From: Rugosimonospora africana
GTDB lineage: Bacteria > Actinomycetota > Actinomycetes > Mycobacteriales > Micromonosporaceae
Reading direction: 5' to 3'
NCBI RefSeq assembly: GCF_016862975.1
Contig: NZ_BONZ01000039.1
Coordinates: 124,001 to 188,000, forward strand
Length of the DNA stretch: 64,000 nucleotides
Below, piece after piece: positions 33,417 to 41,759 of this stretch. Position numbers and translations under genes: made by a program. Each line of letters begins with the position of its first letter. Position 1 is the first letter of the stretch. The notes below the pieces were generated by a model. The model searched no databases, was not told the DNA's origin, and saw nothing but the letters and a program-made list of their open reading frames with translations.

Positions 33417-33690
33417 TCATGTTCGTCTCGTCTGCTCGTGGTGGGCTTTGGTGCGGTTGAGGTTGGCGGTGCTGCGCCGGGGGACGGCCTTAATTGGGAC
33501 GTTGTTGTCATGGCCGGTGACGGTGTGGTCATCCAAGGACACGGGCACGAGTTTGCGGGGCATGGACATTGCCCACTTGGATCCTTTGCCCGGCGACTTG
33601 GATGCCGCCGTTGATACACACGACCCGCTCCACGTTGAGGGCGGCCGCCGGTGTAGGGATGGTGGAGGCGGGTCGGGCGTCCCGTCGAGG
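33417..33690 (-). pseudogene. IS481-type transposase C-terminal remnant
   Basis: One minus-strand frame reads LNVERVVCINGGIQVAGQ, then RIQVGNVHA; a second resumes with RKLVPVSLDDHTVTG, then NNVPIKAVPRRSTANLNRTK to a stop at 33417. Together they resemble the beta-rich C-terminal tail found after the catalytic core of IS481-like transposases (VERVV..GGIQVAGQ..VG...G). The catalytic DDE part is absent and the frame is broken at about 33580. It is therefore a decayed insertion-sequence scar; I see no flanking inverted repeats. Confidence 0.55.
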
Positions 33691-33831
33691 TCGTGGCCGG
33701 GCGGCGGCGGGGCAACAGCTGCGCCGACGGGCCGCGGTAGCGCCGGAGGAACGTCATCGTTCGCACGTGGTGGGGCCAGGCTCCGAGCCGCGTGCTGCCG
33801 GAGCGGCGCGTTCCGGAAATAGGCGCCCATC

Positions 33832-33960
33832 TCACCCTTTCCAGACCGCGACCCATGCTTGCTCCACTCGATGTTGCCGCACGAGAAAGCCCGCGAGCCG
33901 AGCCCTCACGCTCGTGATCAGATAGGCGCCCTCGGCCAGGAGTTGCCGTTCCAGCCGCAT
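33832..33960 (-). CDS. Very small protein
   Basis: 42 residues starting three bases after the upstream small gene's stop. The sequence MRLERQLLAEGAYLITSV followed by RARLAGFLVRQHRVEQAW is amphipathic, with a weak hydrophobic helix and a basic face. The tight spacing suggests translation with the neighbour. Unknown function. Confidence 0.45.
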   Translation of the reverse strand: MRLERQLLAEGAYLITSVRARLAGFLVRQHRVEQAWVAVWKG

Positions 33961-33963
33961 GAG

Positions 33964-34200
33964 TCAGCCTGTCGGCATCTCGCGCCAGTTGTCGATCGTC
34001 GAGTCGCGGGTCAGTAGGCCGACGTGTCGTACGGCGTCCGGCTCGCAGTCGAACTTCCGGCGGATCGGCGTGCCCTCGGACCCGCCTTCACGGGCCTCCA
34101 CCCACCACAGCCCGGTCTCATCATCAAGGCTCAGGAAGACGTCCCGTCTGGCGATGCGTCCCCACTTGCCGTTCCACCAATGCCTGCGCCGTCGCTCCAC
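33964..34200 (-). CDS. Small protein of unknown function
   Basis: 78 residues from GTG 34200. The basic, Trp-rich N-terminus ERRRRHWWNGKWGRIARRDV is followed by FLSLDDETGLWWVEAREGGS and RKFDCEPDAVRHVGLLTRD. It has an apparent small beta-sheet fold; the family is unrecognised. It is coupled with the 42-residue gene just downstream. Confidence 0.55.
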   Translation of the reverse strand: MERRRRHWWNGKWGRIARRDVFLSLDDETGLWWVEAREGGSEGTPIRRKFDCEPDAVRHVGLLTRDSTIDNWREMPTG

Positions 34201-34433
34201 GGCGACCAGAATCGCACAGGTGTTCGAGATCGTCGAGCGTGACGACTGGGATCTACCGTCCTTCGGGGACGTACCGGGCCGACGGGTCGTCGTTGCATCG
34301 TGGCTCGTTGACCAGCCAGCCAGCCGAGACGCGACGCGCCAGCGGCGGCCTACACGTCGGGGGCGGTAGTCGGCTGCGGCTGCAATCGATCCGCCAACCT
34401 TTCGAACGTAGGTATGTGCTGATGATCAATGCG

Positions 34434-34640
34434 ATGAGCGATGAGCCACGCTGGAAGCAGGTTGCCGACGCGCTGCGCGTCGACATCGTGATCGGTCGGA
34501 CCAAGCCTGGTCATCGATGCCTTCGGAGCCGAACATCCATCGCAACAGACAGGGTTGAGTCGGACCACCGTTCACTGGCGATCGTCCGAGGATCGGGATG
34601 AAGTCGTCCGTGCGGTATTGACAACGTGGGGAGATCGGTA
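34434..34640 (+). pseudogene. GntR winged-helix remnant
   Basis: ATG 34434 begins MSDEPRWKQVADALRVDIVI then GRTKPGHR, a GntR N-terminus. The next motifs appear in other frames: PSEPNI at about 34516 and QQTGLSRTTVHW at about 34548. Order and spacing match RLPSEEQLQQRTGLSRTTVR of the intact GntR at 19.9 kb, so at least two indels have broken the gene. Confidence 0.6.
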
Positions 34641-34711
34641 AGGTCACCTCGACTGGTTCCCACGGGCGAAGTATCGTCGCCGCCGAAGACCAGTGCGACT
34701 GAGTCAGTGGG

Positions 34712-36133
34712 TCATGGAACCCGCGCTACGGCGCCGTAGCAACCGACTTCGATGGGGGCGGGCCGGGATTCCGGCTCGTCCTCCGACCGCCACTCGGACA
34801 CCAACTGAATGCCGGGGTCCACGAGTTCGAGCCCGTCGAAGAATGTCGCAAACTCTGCCTTCGAGCGAGCGTGGAACGCCTCTGCGTTGACTACCTGGTT
34901 GGCCTCGACCGCCGCCGCTGGCGGCAAGAAGTCATAGGTCATGTGGGACAGAGTCAGATAGCTACCCGGGGCGAGGGCGTGGATCAGCGGCGCGATGAGT
35001 TCCCGCGGGTTGTCTGATTCGGGAATGAAGTGAAGTACGGCGATCAGCGTCAGGGCGACCGGGCGGGACAGATCGATGGTGCGGCGAAGGTCGGGGTGGG
35101 TCAGGATGTCGTTCGGCCGGCGTAGATCGGCATCGACGTAGGCTGTGGCACCCTCGGGCGCGCTGGTCAATAGAGCGCGGGCGTGGGCTAGGACGATGGG
35201 GTCGTTGTCCACGTAGACCACCCGGCTTTGCGCTGCGATGTCTTGTACGACCTCGTGGAGGTTGGGGCTGGTTGGGATGCCGGTGCCGATGTCGAGGAAC
35301 TGGCCGATCCCGGCCTGCCCGGCCAGGTACCTTGCGGCCCGATGCATGAAGCGACGGTTCTCCATGGCTGCGGTACGGGCGGTCGGGAACGCAGCGAGGA
35401 TACGGTCGCCAGACGCCCGGTCAGCAGCAAAGTTGTCCTTACCGCCGAGGAAGTAGTCGTAGCGCCGGGCCGGGTGGGCGATCGTAGTGTCGATCCGCAA
35501 ATTGCCAACAGACTCGCCTTGCGGACTATTCACGTGGGAGCCTTTCAAAAATGATGTCGCCGCGTTGGCGACGTCCTCGGCTTGAACCGCCGAAATCATA
35601 GCCTCCCGCTGAGGTGCTCGCGATCGCCGCTGGTTAGCCCGCTTAAAGTCGGTGGCTGCTGGACGCCCTCGTAGTTCCTCCCGGCTCCCTGCGCCAGTAG
35701 AGACTGGGTCTACGTGGACTTCCCCAGACCGTTGTTGGCCTTCCAAGTCAGCGGCTGCAGCTTGTTGTCGGACGTGTGCCAGCTCCGCCGTCCATGCAGT
35801 CGTCTCCATCAGCCCGATGAGCGCGCCTATCTTGATCGCCCTCTCGCGTCCACTCGGAGTCAACTTGTACAGGCGGCCGCGACGGTTGCCCGAGTCGCTC
35901 GCGTGAACAAGGCCGGACCTGCGCAGCCGACCCAGCGAGCGGGTTAGGTCGCTGTCGCTTCGTCGGCGTCGTTGGCGGTGCTGGTCGACAGCAGCTCCAA
36001 TGTCGCTGTATCGCATCGGATGCTCTGTGGTGAGGAGACAGTGCAATATTGCCGCATCCCACATGTGGAAGACCAGGCCGTTGATCTCTTCCAGACAGTC
36101 GATTTCCGGTACGTCATCCGCCGCTGGCACCAC
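34712..36133 (-). CDS. Winged-helix domain fused to a DUF574 SAM methyltransferase
   Basis: 473 residues in one uninterrupted frame. Residues 1-100 look like an HxlR/PadR-type winged helix: HMWDAAILHCLLTTEHPMRY, then SDIGAAVDQHRQ, LTRSLGRLRRSGLVHASDSG and the wing GRLYKLTPSGRERA. A linker follows, and from about residue 205 comes a full DUF574 domain: ARRYDYFLGGKDNFAADRAS, NRRFMHRAARYLAGQ, FLDIGTGIPTSPNLHEVV, VVYVDNDPIVLAHARALL. DUF574 proteins are usually stand-alone, like the 21 kb copy. The fusion suggests a DNA-bound enzyme or a SAM-responsive regulator. An internal start near 35533 (GTG with GAAAGGC upstream) could yield a separate methyltransferase, so two products from one gene are possible. 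Confidence 0.82.
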   Translation of the reverse strand: MVPAADDVPEIDCLEEINGLVFHMWDAAILHCLLTTEHPMRYSDIGAAVDQHRQRRRRSDSDLTRSLGRLRRSGLVHASDSGNRRGRLYKLTPSGRERAIKIGALIGLMETTAWTAELAHVRQQAAAADLEGQQRSGEVHVDPVSTGAGSREELRGRPAATDFKRANQRRSRAPQREAMISAVQAEDVANAATSFLKGSHVNSPQGESVGNLRIDTTIAHPARRYDYFLGGKDNFAADRASGDRILAAFPTARTAAMENRRFMHRAARYLAGQAGIGQFLDIGTGIPTSPNLHEVVQDIAAQSRVVYVDNDPIVLAHARALLTSAPEGATAYVDADLRRPNDILTHPDLRRTIDLSRPVALTLIAVLHFIPESDNPRELIAPLIHALAPGSYLTLSHMTYDFLPPAAAVEANQVVNAEAFHARSKAEFATFFDGLELVDPGIQLVSEWRSEDEPESRPAPIEVGCYGAVARVP

Positions 36134-36549
36134 GACGCGACCTCACCCTTCAGTCCGTGAATGGGGGATTCGGTTGGGAAAGCTCCACTTCATCGGTCAG
36201 CACGGAGTGTGTCAAGGTCTTCACGATACCTGTGGATAGATGACCATCGACGGCGCCCCATATGACCGAGGCGCCCTAATTGAGGTTCTTGCGATGTGCT
36301 CCCTCATGAGTCAGGTCTCTCGGACGGCCACAGTCAGATGGGCAGCGACAAGACCGCCACTGACGTGGGCCGGCTCGACATCGTTAGTCACTAATGCCGG
36401 CAACCGGTTAAGCGGGCATTCGCACTCGACTTGCTCGCCTGAGTCAACGCGCACTATGCGCGTGCAGTATGCGCGTCATAACTGCTCGTAGCAGAGACAG
36501 ACGAACATGGGGTATGAGTTATTTCGGTCATTCGCGGGGAGGACTTTCT
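36134..36549. promoter_or_regulatory. Divergent intergenic region before the Tad operon
   Basis: A 416-base region between the divergent winged-helix methyltransferase and the Tad-locus lipoprotein. A direct repeat TATGCGCGT occurs at 36455-36463 and 36468-36476 (13-base period), about 75 bases before the ATG at 36550. It is a candidate operator or part of the promoter. No gene is seen in the region. Confidence 0.4.
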
Positions 36550-37128
36550 ATGACCTCGATGCGGCTCGTGAACGGGCGCATGGCAGCTGTGGTAGTAGCT
36601 ACGACCTTGACGGCGACGGGCTGCGCCGCCGGCTCACCCCCGTCGTCGGCGCGTGATAGGCCGTCTATCTCTCTGTCGGGCGTGCCCACATCCCCGTCGC
36701 CCTCTGCCAGTAGCGCATCCGCTGTCCAGGCCGCAGTCGCCACCTACCGTGGGATGTGGGACGCGTATGACGCGGCGGTGCAGGTCCCGGATCCGAACAG
36801 TCCGGATCTGCGGCAGTACGCGACGGGTAGCGCTCTTCAGGATTTGGTGAAGGGGCTGCAGTCGGTCAAAGACCAGCGCTTGAAGGGCACAGGCCAGATC
36901 CGGCTCTCGCCGCAGGTCGTCGAGATCTCTCCGGCGTCTACGCCGACGAAGGTCGGCATCAAGGATTGCTTCGACGACAGCGCTACGCACTTGGTGCGGG
37001 TAGGGCCGGGATCGACATACCACGACACAGCCGGCGGCCGCCGGCTGTGTACCGCGACGGTGGTGCTTCAGGCAGACGGGAGCTGGAAGGTGACCGTATA
37101 CGGATTGCGAGATCCCGGCACATGTTGA
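36550..37128 (+). CDS. Secreted lipoprotein heading the Tad pilus operon
   Basis: 192 residues from ATG 36550, with GGGAGGA six bases upstream. The signal peptide ends in the lipobox TATGC (Cys near 26), followed by a Ser/Pro-rich linker. The mature domain (AVATYRGMWDAYDAAVQVPD, LQDLVKGLQSVKDQ, TATVVLQADGSWKVTVYGL) is NTF2/SnoaL-like in layout: helices then a long sheet. It overlaps the next gene by seven bases. It could be an accessory of the pilus or a cell-wall anchor; the role is inferred from position only. Confidence 0.8.
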   Translation: MTSMRLVNGRMAAVVVATTLTATGCAAGSPPSSARDRPSISLSGVPTSPSPSASSASAVQAAVATYRGMWDAYDAAVQVPDPNSPDLRQYATGSALQDLVKGLQSVKDQRLKGTGQIRLSPQVVEISPASTPTKVGIKDCFDDSATHLVRVGPGSTYHDTAGGRRLCTATVVLQADGSWKVTVYGLRDPGTC

Positions 37129-37997
37129 GAGCTACCCGCCGCCTCCTCCCACTGGTGCTCGCCTCAGCAGTATTGCTGCTCGGGACTCCAGCGTGGGCTG
37201 GTGTGGGCGACCCGGTAGGAAACTGCACCGAGGACCCCACAAGTTGCGAGATCACGGTCACGGCTCCGGGTTCCCCGGGACAGGACGGCACGTCAACAAC
37301 GGGCACCTGTAGAACCAATGTGGGTGATCCGGTGCCCTGTTACGTGCCGGGCAGAGGTTGGTGGGGTGGCGACGGCTGCTGGTATCAGCTGGCGACCGGC
37401 GACGATTTGGCGACGGCGATCGCGGTGGGTGGTACGCCGACGCCGCCAGCGCAGTGGTACGTGGGCTCGTGCGGAAATCCGGCGGAGAACTACTGGCCGA
37501 TCACCATATTCAAGCTCTTCGCCAACGGGCCGGCTGTGGAACTGCTGGCACACGAGGCAGTGAAGGCCCTACGGATGCCGTCGCCATTGATCCGGATCAA
37601 CCCGACCCCACCAGCGGCTCAGCTGGTTCGTGTGCCGACCTGGATGTGGGTGGACTCCTCGACGTGGGGCACCCGCACAGCCACCGCGTCAGCCGGTGGT
37701 GTTTCGGTGACCGCGACGGCAAGAGCCACCTCGGTGACCTGGGTGACCGGTGACGGCACGACGGTGACCTGCCGTGGACCGGGCCAGGCATGGACGCCGA
37801 ACAACGATCCGGCGAAGAGCTCGTCGTGCTCGCACAGCTACTCCGCAGCCGGTTCCTACACGTTGACCGCGACGGTGACCTGGGAGATTTCGTGGGCCGG
37901 CGGTGGGCAGACCGGGACGGTTCCCGCGCTGACGACGACCGCATCGATCGCTGTGCCCGTGCAGGAAGCCGGCGCGTTGAACACGAACGGGGTGTGA
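37122..37997 (+). CDS. Secreted protein with PKD-like C-terminal domain
   Basis: 291 residues from ATG 37122. A cleavable signal peptide (RRLLPLVLASAVLLLGTPAW, AWAG cleavage) is followed by Cys-rich segments (GNCTEDPTSC, GCWYQLATGDD, GSCGNPAENYW). A C-terminal Ig/PKD-like region follows, with CSHSYSAAGSYTLTATVTWE near residue 240. It is likely exported to the cell surface. Similar secreted proteins open actinomycete Tad clusters and may be minor pilus or adhesion components. It is coupled to the lipoprotein upstream and lies 3 bases from cpaB. Confidence 0.78.
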   Translation: MLRATRRLLPLVLASAVLLLGTPAWAGVGDPVGNCTEDPTSCEITVTAPGSPGQDGTSTTGTCRTNVGDPVPCYVPGRGWWGGDGCWYQLATGDDLATAIAVGGTPTPPAQWYVGSCGNPAENYWPITIFKLFANGPAVELLAHEAVKALRMPSPLIRINPTPPAAQLVRVPTWMWVDSSTWGTRTATASAGGVSVTATARATSVTWVTGDGTTVTCRGPGQAWTPNNDPAKSSSCSHSYSAAGSYTLTATVTWEISWAGGGQTGTVPALTTTASIAVPVQEAGALNTNGV

Positions 37998-38000
37998 GAA

Positions 38001-38687
38001 ATGACGTTGCTCAATGCCAACGGGCGTCCGGCCGGAGCGGTTCTCGACCCGTCCGGGGTGCCCACGGCCCCGCTGGCCGGTGGGCTGCAGCGGACGCGCA
38101 GCCCCCGGTTCGTCCTTGTCGGGGTGCTGCTCGTACTGGCGGGTGCGTTGTTGTTCTACGTGACCTCGGTGCGGGTCGATCCGCGCACGCCGGTGCTGGC
38201 GGTGGCGGGGTCGGTACCCGTCGGGCATGTGCTCACGGACGCGGATCTGATGGTGGTGCGGATCGTGTCGGACCCGGCGTTGGGTGCGCTGCCGGATTCG
38301 CAACGCTCCTCGGTGGTGGGCCGCACGGTGCGTCAGCCGCTTGCCGCCCACACGCTCTTGTCGCAGGCGATGCTGGGTCCGGCGGCGTGGCCGCCGGCGG
38401 GGCAGAGCCTGATCGCGGTGCCGGTGAAGGCGGGTCACGCGCCGACTGGTTTGGCGGCCGGGGCTCAGGTGCTGGTGTTGGTGGTTCCCTCAGCGTCGGG
38501 CGTGGGTTCGGCGAACTCATCCAGCGCCACGCCAGTGGAGGTCGTGCAGGCGTTCGCGGCAGTGGTGTCGGTGGGCGCCCCGGACGGCACCGGCGGCGTG
38601 GTGGTGTCGCTGCTGGTCGCCTCGCCAGATGCGGCACGAATCGTGAGCGCTTCTGGGGATGTGTCCCTGGTCGAGCAGGGCGGGTGA
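38001..38687 (+). CDS. cpaB-like: CpaB/RcpC-like pilus assembly protein (SAF domain)
   Basis: 228 residues. One membrane segment (RFVLVGVLLVLAGALLFYVT) near residue 40 is followed by a SAF-type domain: VLAVAGSVPVGHVLTDADLM, then VVGRTVRQPLAAHTLLSQAM and LIAVPVKAGHAPTGLAAGAQ. CpaB/RcpC stabilises the Tad secretion channel; actinomycete versions face the cell wall. It overlaps the TadZ-like gene as GTGA. Confidence 0.85.
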   Translation: MTLLNANGRPAGAVLDPSGVPTAPLAGGLQRTRSPRFVLVGVLLVLAGALLFYVTSVRVDPRTPVLAVAGSVPVGHVLTDADLMVVRIVSDPALGALPDSQRSSVVGRTVRQPLAAHTLLSQAMLGPAAWPPAGQSLIAVPVKAGHAPTGLAAGAQVLVLVVPSASGVGSANSSSATPVEVVQAFAAVVSVGAPDGTGGVVVSLLVASPDAARIVSASGDVSLVEQGG

Positions 38688-39535
38688 CCGGCGTCATGCT
38701 GGTGGTGATCGGCTCGTTCAAGGGCGCTCCGGGGGTGACGAGTCTGGCCGTAGCCCTGGCGGCCCGCTCCCCGCTGCCGGACTCGGTGGTCGTGGAAGCC
38801 GACCCGTCCGGTGGAGATCTGCAGGCTCGGCATGGTGTGCTCGGTGAGCCGGGATTGTCGGATCTGGCTGCGGACACCGCCACCGGTAGTCGGGACCTGG
38901 ACCTGGCCGCGTATGCCCGGCGGCTGGACCCGTTGGGGGTGCGGGTGGTGTTCGGCCCGGCCGACGAGTACCGGGGCTCGTCTGCCGATGGTCGCGGCGA
39001 CGGCGCCAGGCGGGGCGAGTCGGATCTGGTCGTGAGCATGGTGGCCGGTACCGGGCTGGACGTGCTGCGTCGTGCTGCTGAGCACCGCCTGGTGCTGGTC
39101 GATGTGGGCCGGTTGGGCTGGACGTCGCCGGCGCTGCCACTGGCTGTCGGAGCAGACGTGCTGCTCCTGGTCGCGCACGCGACGGTGGAGGGGTTGGACG
39201 CGGTGCGGGTGCGCCGGGACAGGTTGCTGACGCTTCCGGGTATGCGCGCCCCGGTCCGGTTGGTGCTGCGCGGGACGCCCCCGTACTCGGTGCGGGAGAT
39301 CGTTGATGCCGTGCGGCTTCCGGTGGCCGGGGTGATCCCTGACGACCGTCGGGGTGCGGCGGTCCTGGCCGGTCGGGCTCCGGCCGGGTGGGGTTGGACC
39401 CGTACCGAGCTGCTGCGCGCGGCCCGGGGTCTAGCGGCGTCCTTGACCGAGCAGCCCGGATCACCAGTGCCGCCGGCCTCGCCGGTGATGCGGGCTGCGC
39501 AGTTGCGTTCGCCGCTGGAGGCGGATAGGTCATGA
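38684..39535 (+). CDS. tadZ-like: TadZ/CpaE-like ATPase (MinD fold)
   Basis: 283 residues from GTG 38684; ATG 38696 is an alternative. The N-terminus VVIGSFKGAPGVTSLAVALA is a degenerate deviant Walker A, since the expected KGGxGKT is replaced by KGAPGVTS. It is followed by VVVEADPSGGDLQARHG and HRLVLVDVGRLGWTSPAL. This MinD/ParA-like fold localises the Tad machinery to the pole (TadZ). The altered P-loop suggests weak or absent ATP hydrolysis, as in several TadZ proteins. It overlaps cpaB and tadA by four bases each. Confidence 0.82.
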   Translation: MTGVMLVVIGSFKGAPGVTSLAVALAARSPLPDSVVVEADPSGGDLQARHGVLGEPGLSDLAADTATGSRDLDLAAYARRLDPLGVRVVFGPADEYRGSSADGRGDGARRGESDLVVSMVAGTGLDVLRRAAEHRLVLVDVGRLGWTSPALPLAVGADVLLLVAHATVEGLDAVRVRRDRLLTLPGMRAPVRLVLRGTPPYSVREIVDAVRLPVAGVIPDDRRGAAVLAGRAPAGWGWTRTELLRAARGLAASLTEQPGSPVPPASPVMRAAQLRSPLEADRS

Positions 39536-40863
39536 CCGAGGTGCTACCACGGCCCGACGCTGACGCGGGCGTTGACGCGGATGTCCGGGAGACGGTCGCG
39601 GTGCTGCGGCCGGAGTTGGAACGCCGGCTCGGTGGAGTGCACGATGCGGGGCAGCTGACCGCGACGCAGTATCGGGAGCTTGTCGAGCAGGCCATCGTCA
39701 CGGCCCTGGTCGGCTACGGGCGGCAGCTGGTGCGCGCCGGCCGAGGTGTGCTGCCCGAATCCACCCTGGCCCGGGTGCGGCAAACGCTGCTGGACACCTT
39801 CACCGGCTCCGCAGGCCTGCAGCGGCTGTTGGATGACGAAGGCATCGAGACCATCAACATCAACGGCCACGACAACGTGTGGGTGCAGCGGCGCGACGGC
39901 ACCAAGGTTCGGGTCGGGCCGGTGGCCGCCTCCGAGGCGGAGTTGCAGGCACTGATCCGCGAGGAAGGCGTCGCGGCCGGACGCCGGGGCAGCCACTACC
40001 GCCGCTTCGACGCCGCCGAACCGGAACTGTCAGTGCAGCTCGCCGGTGGGGGTCGGCTGCATGCGCTGATGGATGTCACCGACCGTACCAGCGTGTCCAT
40101 CCGGCTGTTCCCGGCCAGGAGCGACACCCTCGACGAGTTGGTGACCTTCAAGTACACGCTGACGCCGACGATGGCGCGGTTTCTGCGCGCACTGGTGGAG
40201 GCCCGCCGCAACATCGTGGTATCCGGCGGCCCGGCCGTCGGGAAGACCACGCTGCTGACCGCGTTGATCGACGCGATCCCGCCGCAGCGGCGCATCATCG
40301 TCGTGGAAGACACCCGGGAGTTGCTCGTCGACGGCGACCGGCACCCGGATCTGGTCCGGATCCAGACCCGGCAGGCCAACAGTGAGGGTGCCGGGGAATG
40401 GGACATGAGCCGGGCGCTGCGGGCCAGTTTGCGGATGACGCCGGATGTGGTCGTGGTCGGCGAGGCCCGTGGCGCCGAAGTGGTCTGGATGTTCAAGGCC
40501 ATGTCGATGGGCGTCGACGGGTCGATGTGCACCATCCACGCGTCCTCGTCCGGTCAGGCGCTGCTGAAGCTGGTCACCTACGCGATGGAGCCCCCAGCAC
40601 GGTATCCGCGGGAGGCGGCGGTGGCCGCGATGGCCTCGGCGGTGCACTTCGTGGTGCATCTGGAGCCCTCCGGCGGCCGCCGGGTGGTCTCCTCGATCCG
40701 CGAGGTGCTGGGCAGTGACGGGGATCAGATCGTCTCCAACGAGATCTACCGCCCAGGCCCGGACAAGCGGGCGTTGCCCTACAGCCAGCTCAGCGCGGAC
40801 ACCTTGGACCGGCTTGCCGCGGTCGGGTTCGACCCGGCCCTGCCGGATGCGGACCGGTGGTGA
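39532..40863 (+). CDS. tadA: TadA/CpaF secretion ATPase
   Basis: 443 residues. Walker A is SGGPAVGKTTLLTALIDA near residue 231. Next come the Asp-box VVEDTRELLVDGDRHPDLVR, Walker B VVVVGEARGAEVVWMFKAMS near 305 and the His box CTIHASSSGQALLKLVTYAM. The N-terminal domain contains INGHDNVWVQRRDGTKVRVG. This is a complete CpaF-type type II/IV secretion ATPase that powers Flp pilus assembly. It overlaps tadB, which begins at GTG 40860. Confidence 0.93.
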   Translation: MTEVLPRPDADAGVDADVRETVAVLRPELERRLGGVHDAGQLTATQYRELVEQAIVTALVGYGRQLVRAGRGVLPESTLARVRQTLLDTFTGSAGLQRLLDDEGIETININGHDNVWVQRRDGTKVRVGPVAASEAELQALIREEGVAAGRRGSHYRRFDAAEPELSVQLAGGGRLHALMDVTDRTSVSIRLFPARSDTLDELVTFKYTLTPTMARFLRALVEARRNIVVSGGPAVGKTTLLTALIDAIPPQRRIIVVEDTRELLVDGDRHPDLVRIQTRQANSEGAGEWDMSRALRASLRMTPDVVVVGEARGAEVVWMFKAMSMGVDGSMCTIHASSSGQALLKLVTYAMEPPARYPREAAVAAMASAVHFVVHLEPSGGRRVVSSIREVLGSDGDQIVSNEIYRPGPDKRALPYSQLSADTLDRLAAVGFDPALPDADRW

Positions 40864-41759
40864 GCATGCTGGGCATGCTGTGCGGGGCCGTGGTCGGGTT
40901 GGGTGTGCTGCTCGTGGCGGACGGGCTGCGGCGTGCGCCGCGGCCGGTCGCAGCCATGGGGCAGGGTCGGGTGATGCAGTGGGTGCGAAGCCGCGGGCCG
41001 GTTCAGGTCGCCACCGCGGTGGCCGCGGCGGCGCTGGTGGGGTTGGTGACCCGCTGGCCGGTCGGGGCGCTGCTGGCAGGCTTGGCGGTGTGGACGCTGC
41101 CGGGGATGCTGCTGGGCGCGGAGCGGGTCCGCCAGCGCCGCCTGGAGCGGCTGGACGCGATCGCCGCCTGGACTGAATCATTGGTTGCGACCCTGGCCGG
41201 TGCGGCCGGGGTGGAGCAGACGATCATCGCCACCGCGCGTAATCCCCCCGCCGCGATCCGCCCCGAGGTGCAGGCTTTGTCGGTGGCGCTGCGTGGCGGG
41301 GTGCCGTTGCCGGCCGCGCTGCGCGGGTTCGCCGCCGATCTGAGCGACCCGGTCGCCGACACCGTTGTGGCGGCGCTGATCCTCGCCGCGAGCGAGGGAA
41401 CCGGCCGGCTGACCGAGCCGCTCAACCTGCTCGCCGAGGCGGCCCGGGAGGAGGTTGCCGCCGCCCGCCGGGTGGAGAAAGGCCGCGCCAAGGCGGCGTC
41501 GGATGCGCGGATCGTCATCATCACCACGCTGGTCATGGCGGTCGGTCTCATCGTGTTCAACCGCGGCTATCTGCAGCCCTACTCCACGACGGCCGGGCAG
41601 GTCGTGCTCGCCGTCGTCGGTGGGCTGTTCGCCGCAGGATTCCGGTGGCTGCACCGGCTGTCCCGCCCCGCGGAGCTACCGAGACTGCTCGATCTGAGTG
41701 CCGACGTGGCGCTCTCATCGATGCCGGCAGCTCAGATCGTACGAGGAGGTGAGCGATGA
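40860..41759 (+). CDS. tadB: TadB inner-membrane platform protein
   Basis: 299 residues from GTG 40860 (ATG 40866 also possible). There are two N-terminal hydrophobic helices (VAAAALVGLVTRWPVGALLA and the next). The T2SSF domain then shows IAAWTESLVATLAGAAGVEQ, LILAASEGTGRLTEPLNLLA and AKAASDARIVIITTLVMAVG, with two C-terminal helices. TadB and TadC form the membrane platform on which TadA acts. Overlaps on both sides are four bases. Confidence 0.9.
   Translation: MSMLGMLCGAVVGLGVLLVADGLRRAPRPVAAMGQGRVMQWVRSRGPVQVATAVAAAALVGLVTRWPVGALLAGLAVWTLPGMLLGAERVRQRRLERLDAIAAWTESLVATLAGAAGVEQTIIATARNPPAAIRPEVQALSVALRGGVPLPAALRGFAADLSDPVADTVVAALILAASEGTGRLTEPLNLLAEAAREEVAAARRVEKGRAKAASDARIVIITTLVMAVGLIVFNRGYLQPYSTTAGQVVLAVVGGLFAAGFRWLHRLSRPAELPRLLDLSADVALSSMPAAQIVRGGER

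Noticed and set aside
33690-33830. Full-length transposase gene upstream of the IS481-like tail
   Set aside because: No DDE catalytic motifs are present in any frame; only the C-terminal tail can be read.
36966-37121. Upstream extension of the secreted PKD-like protein
   Set aside because: Those codons lie inside the lipoprotein gene; the signal peptide begins at ATG 37122.
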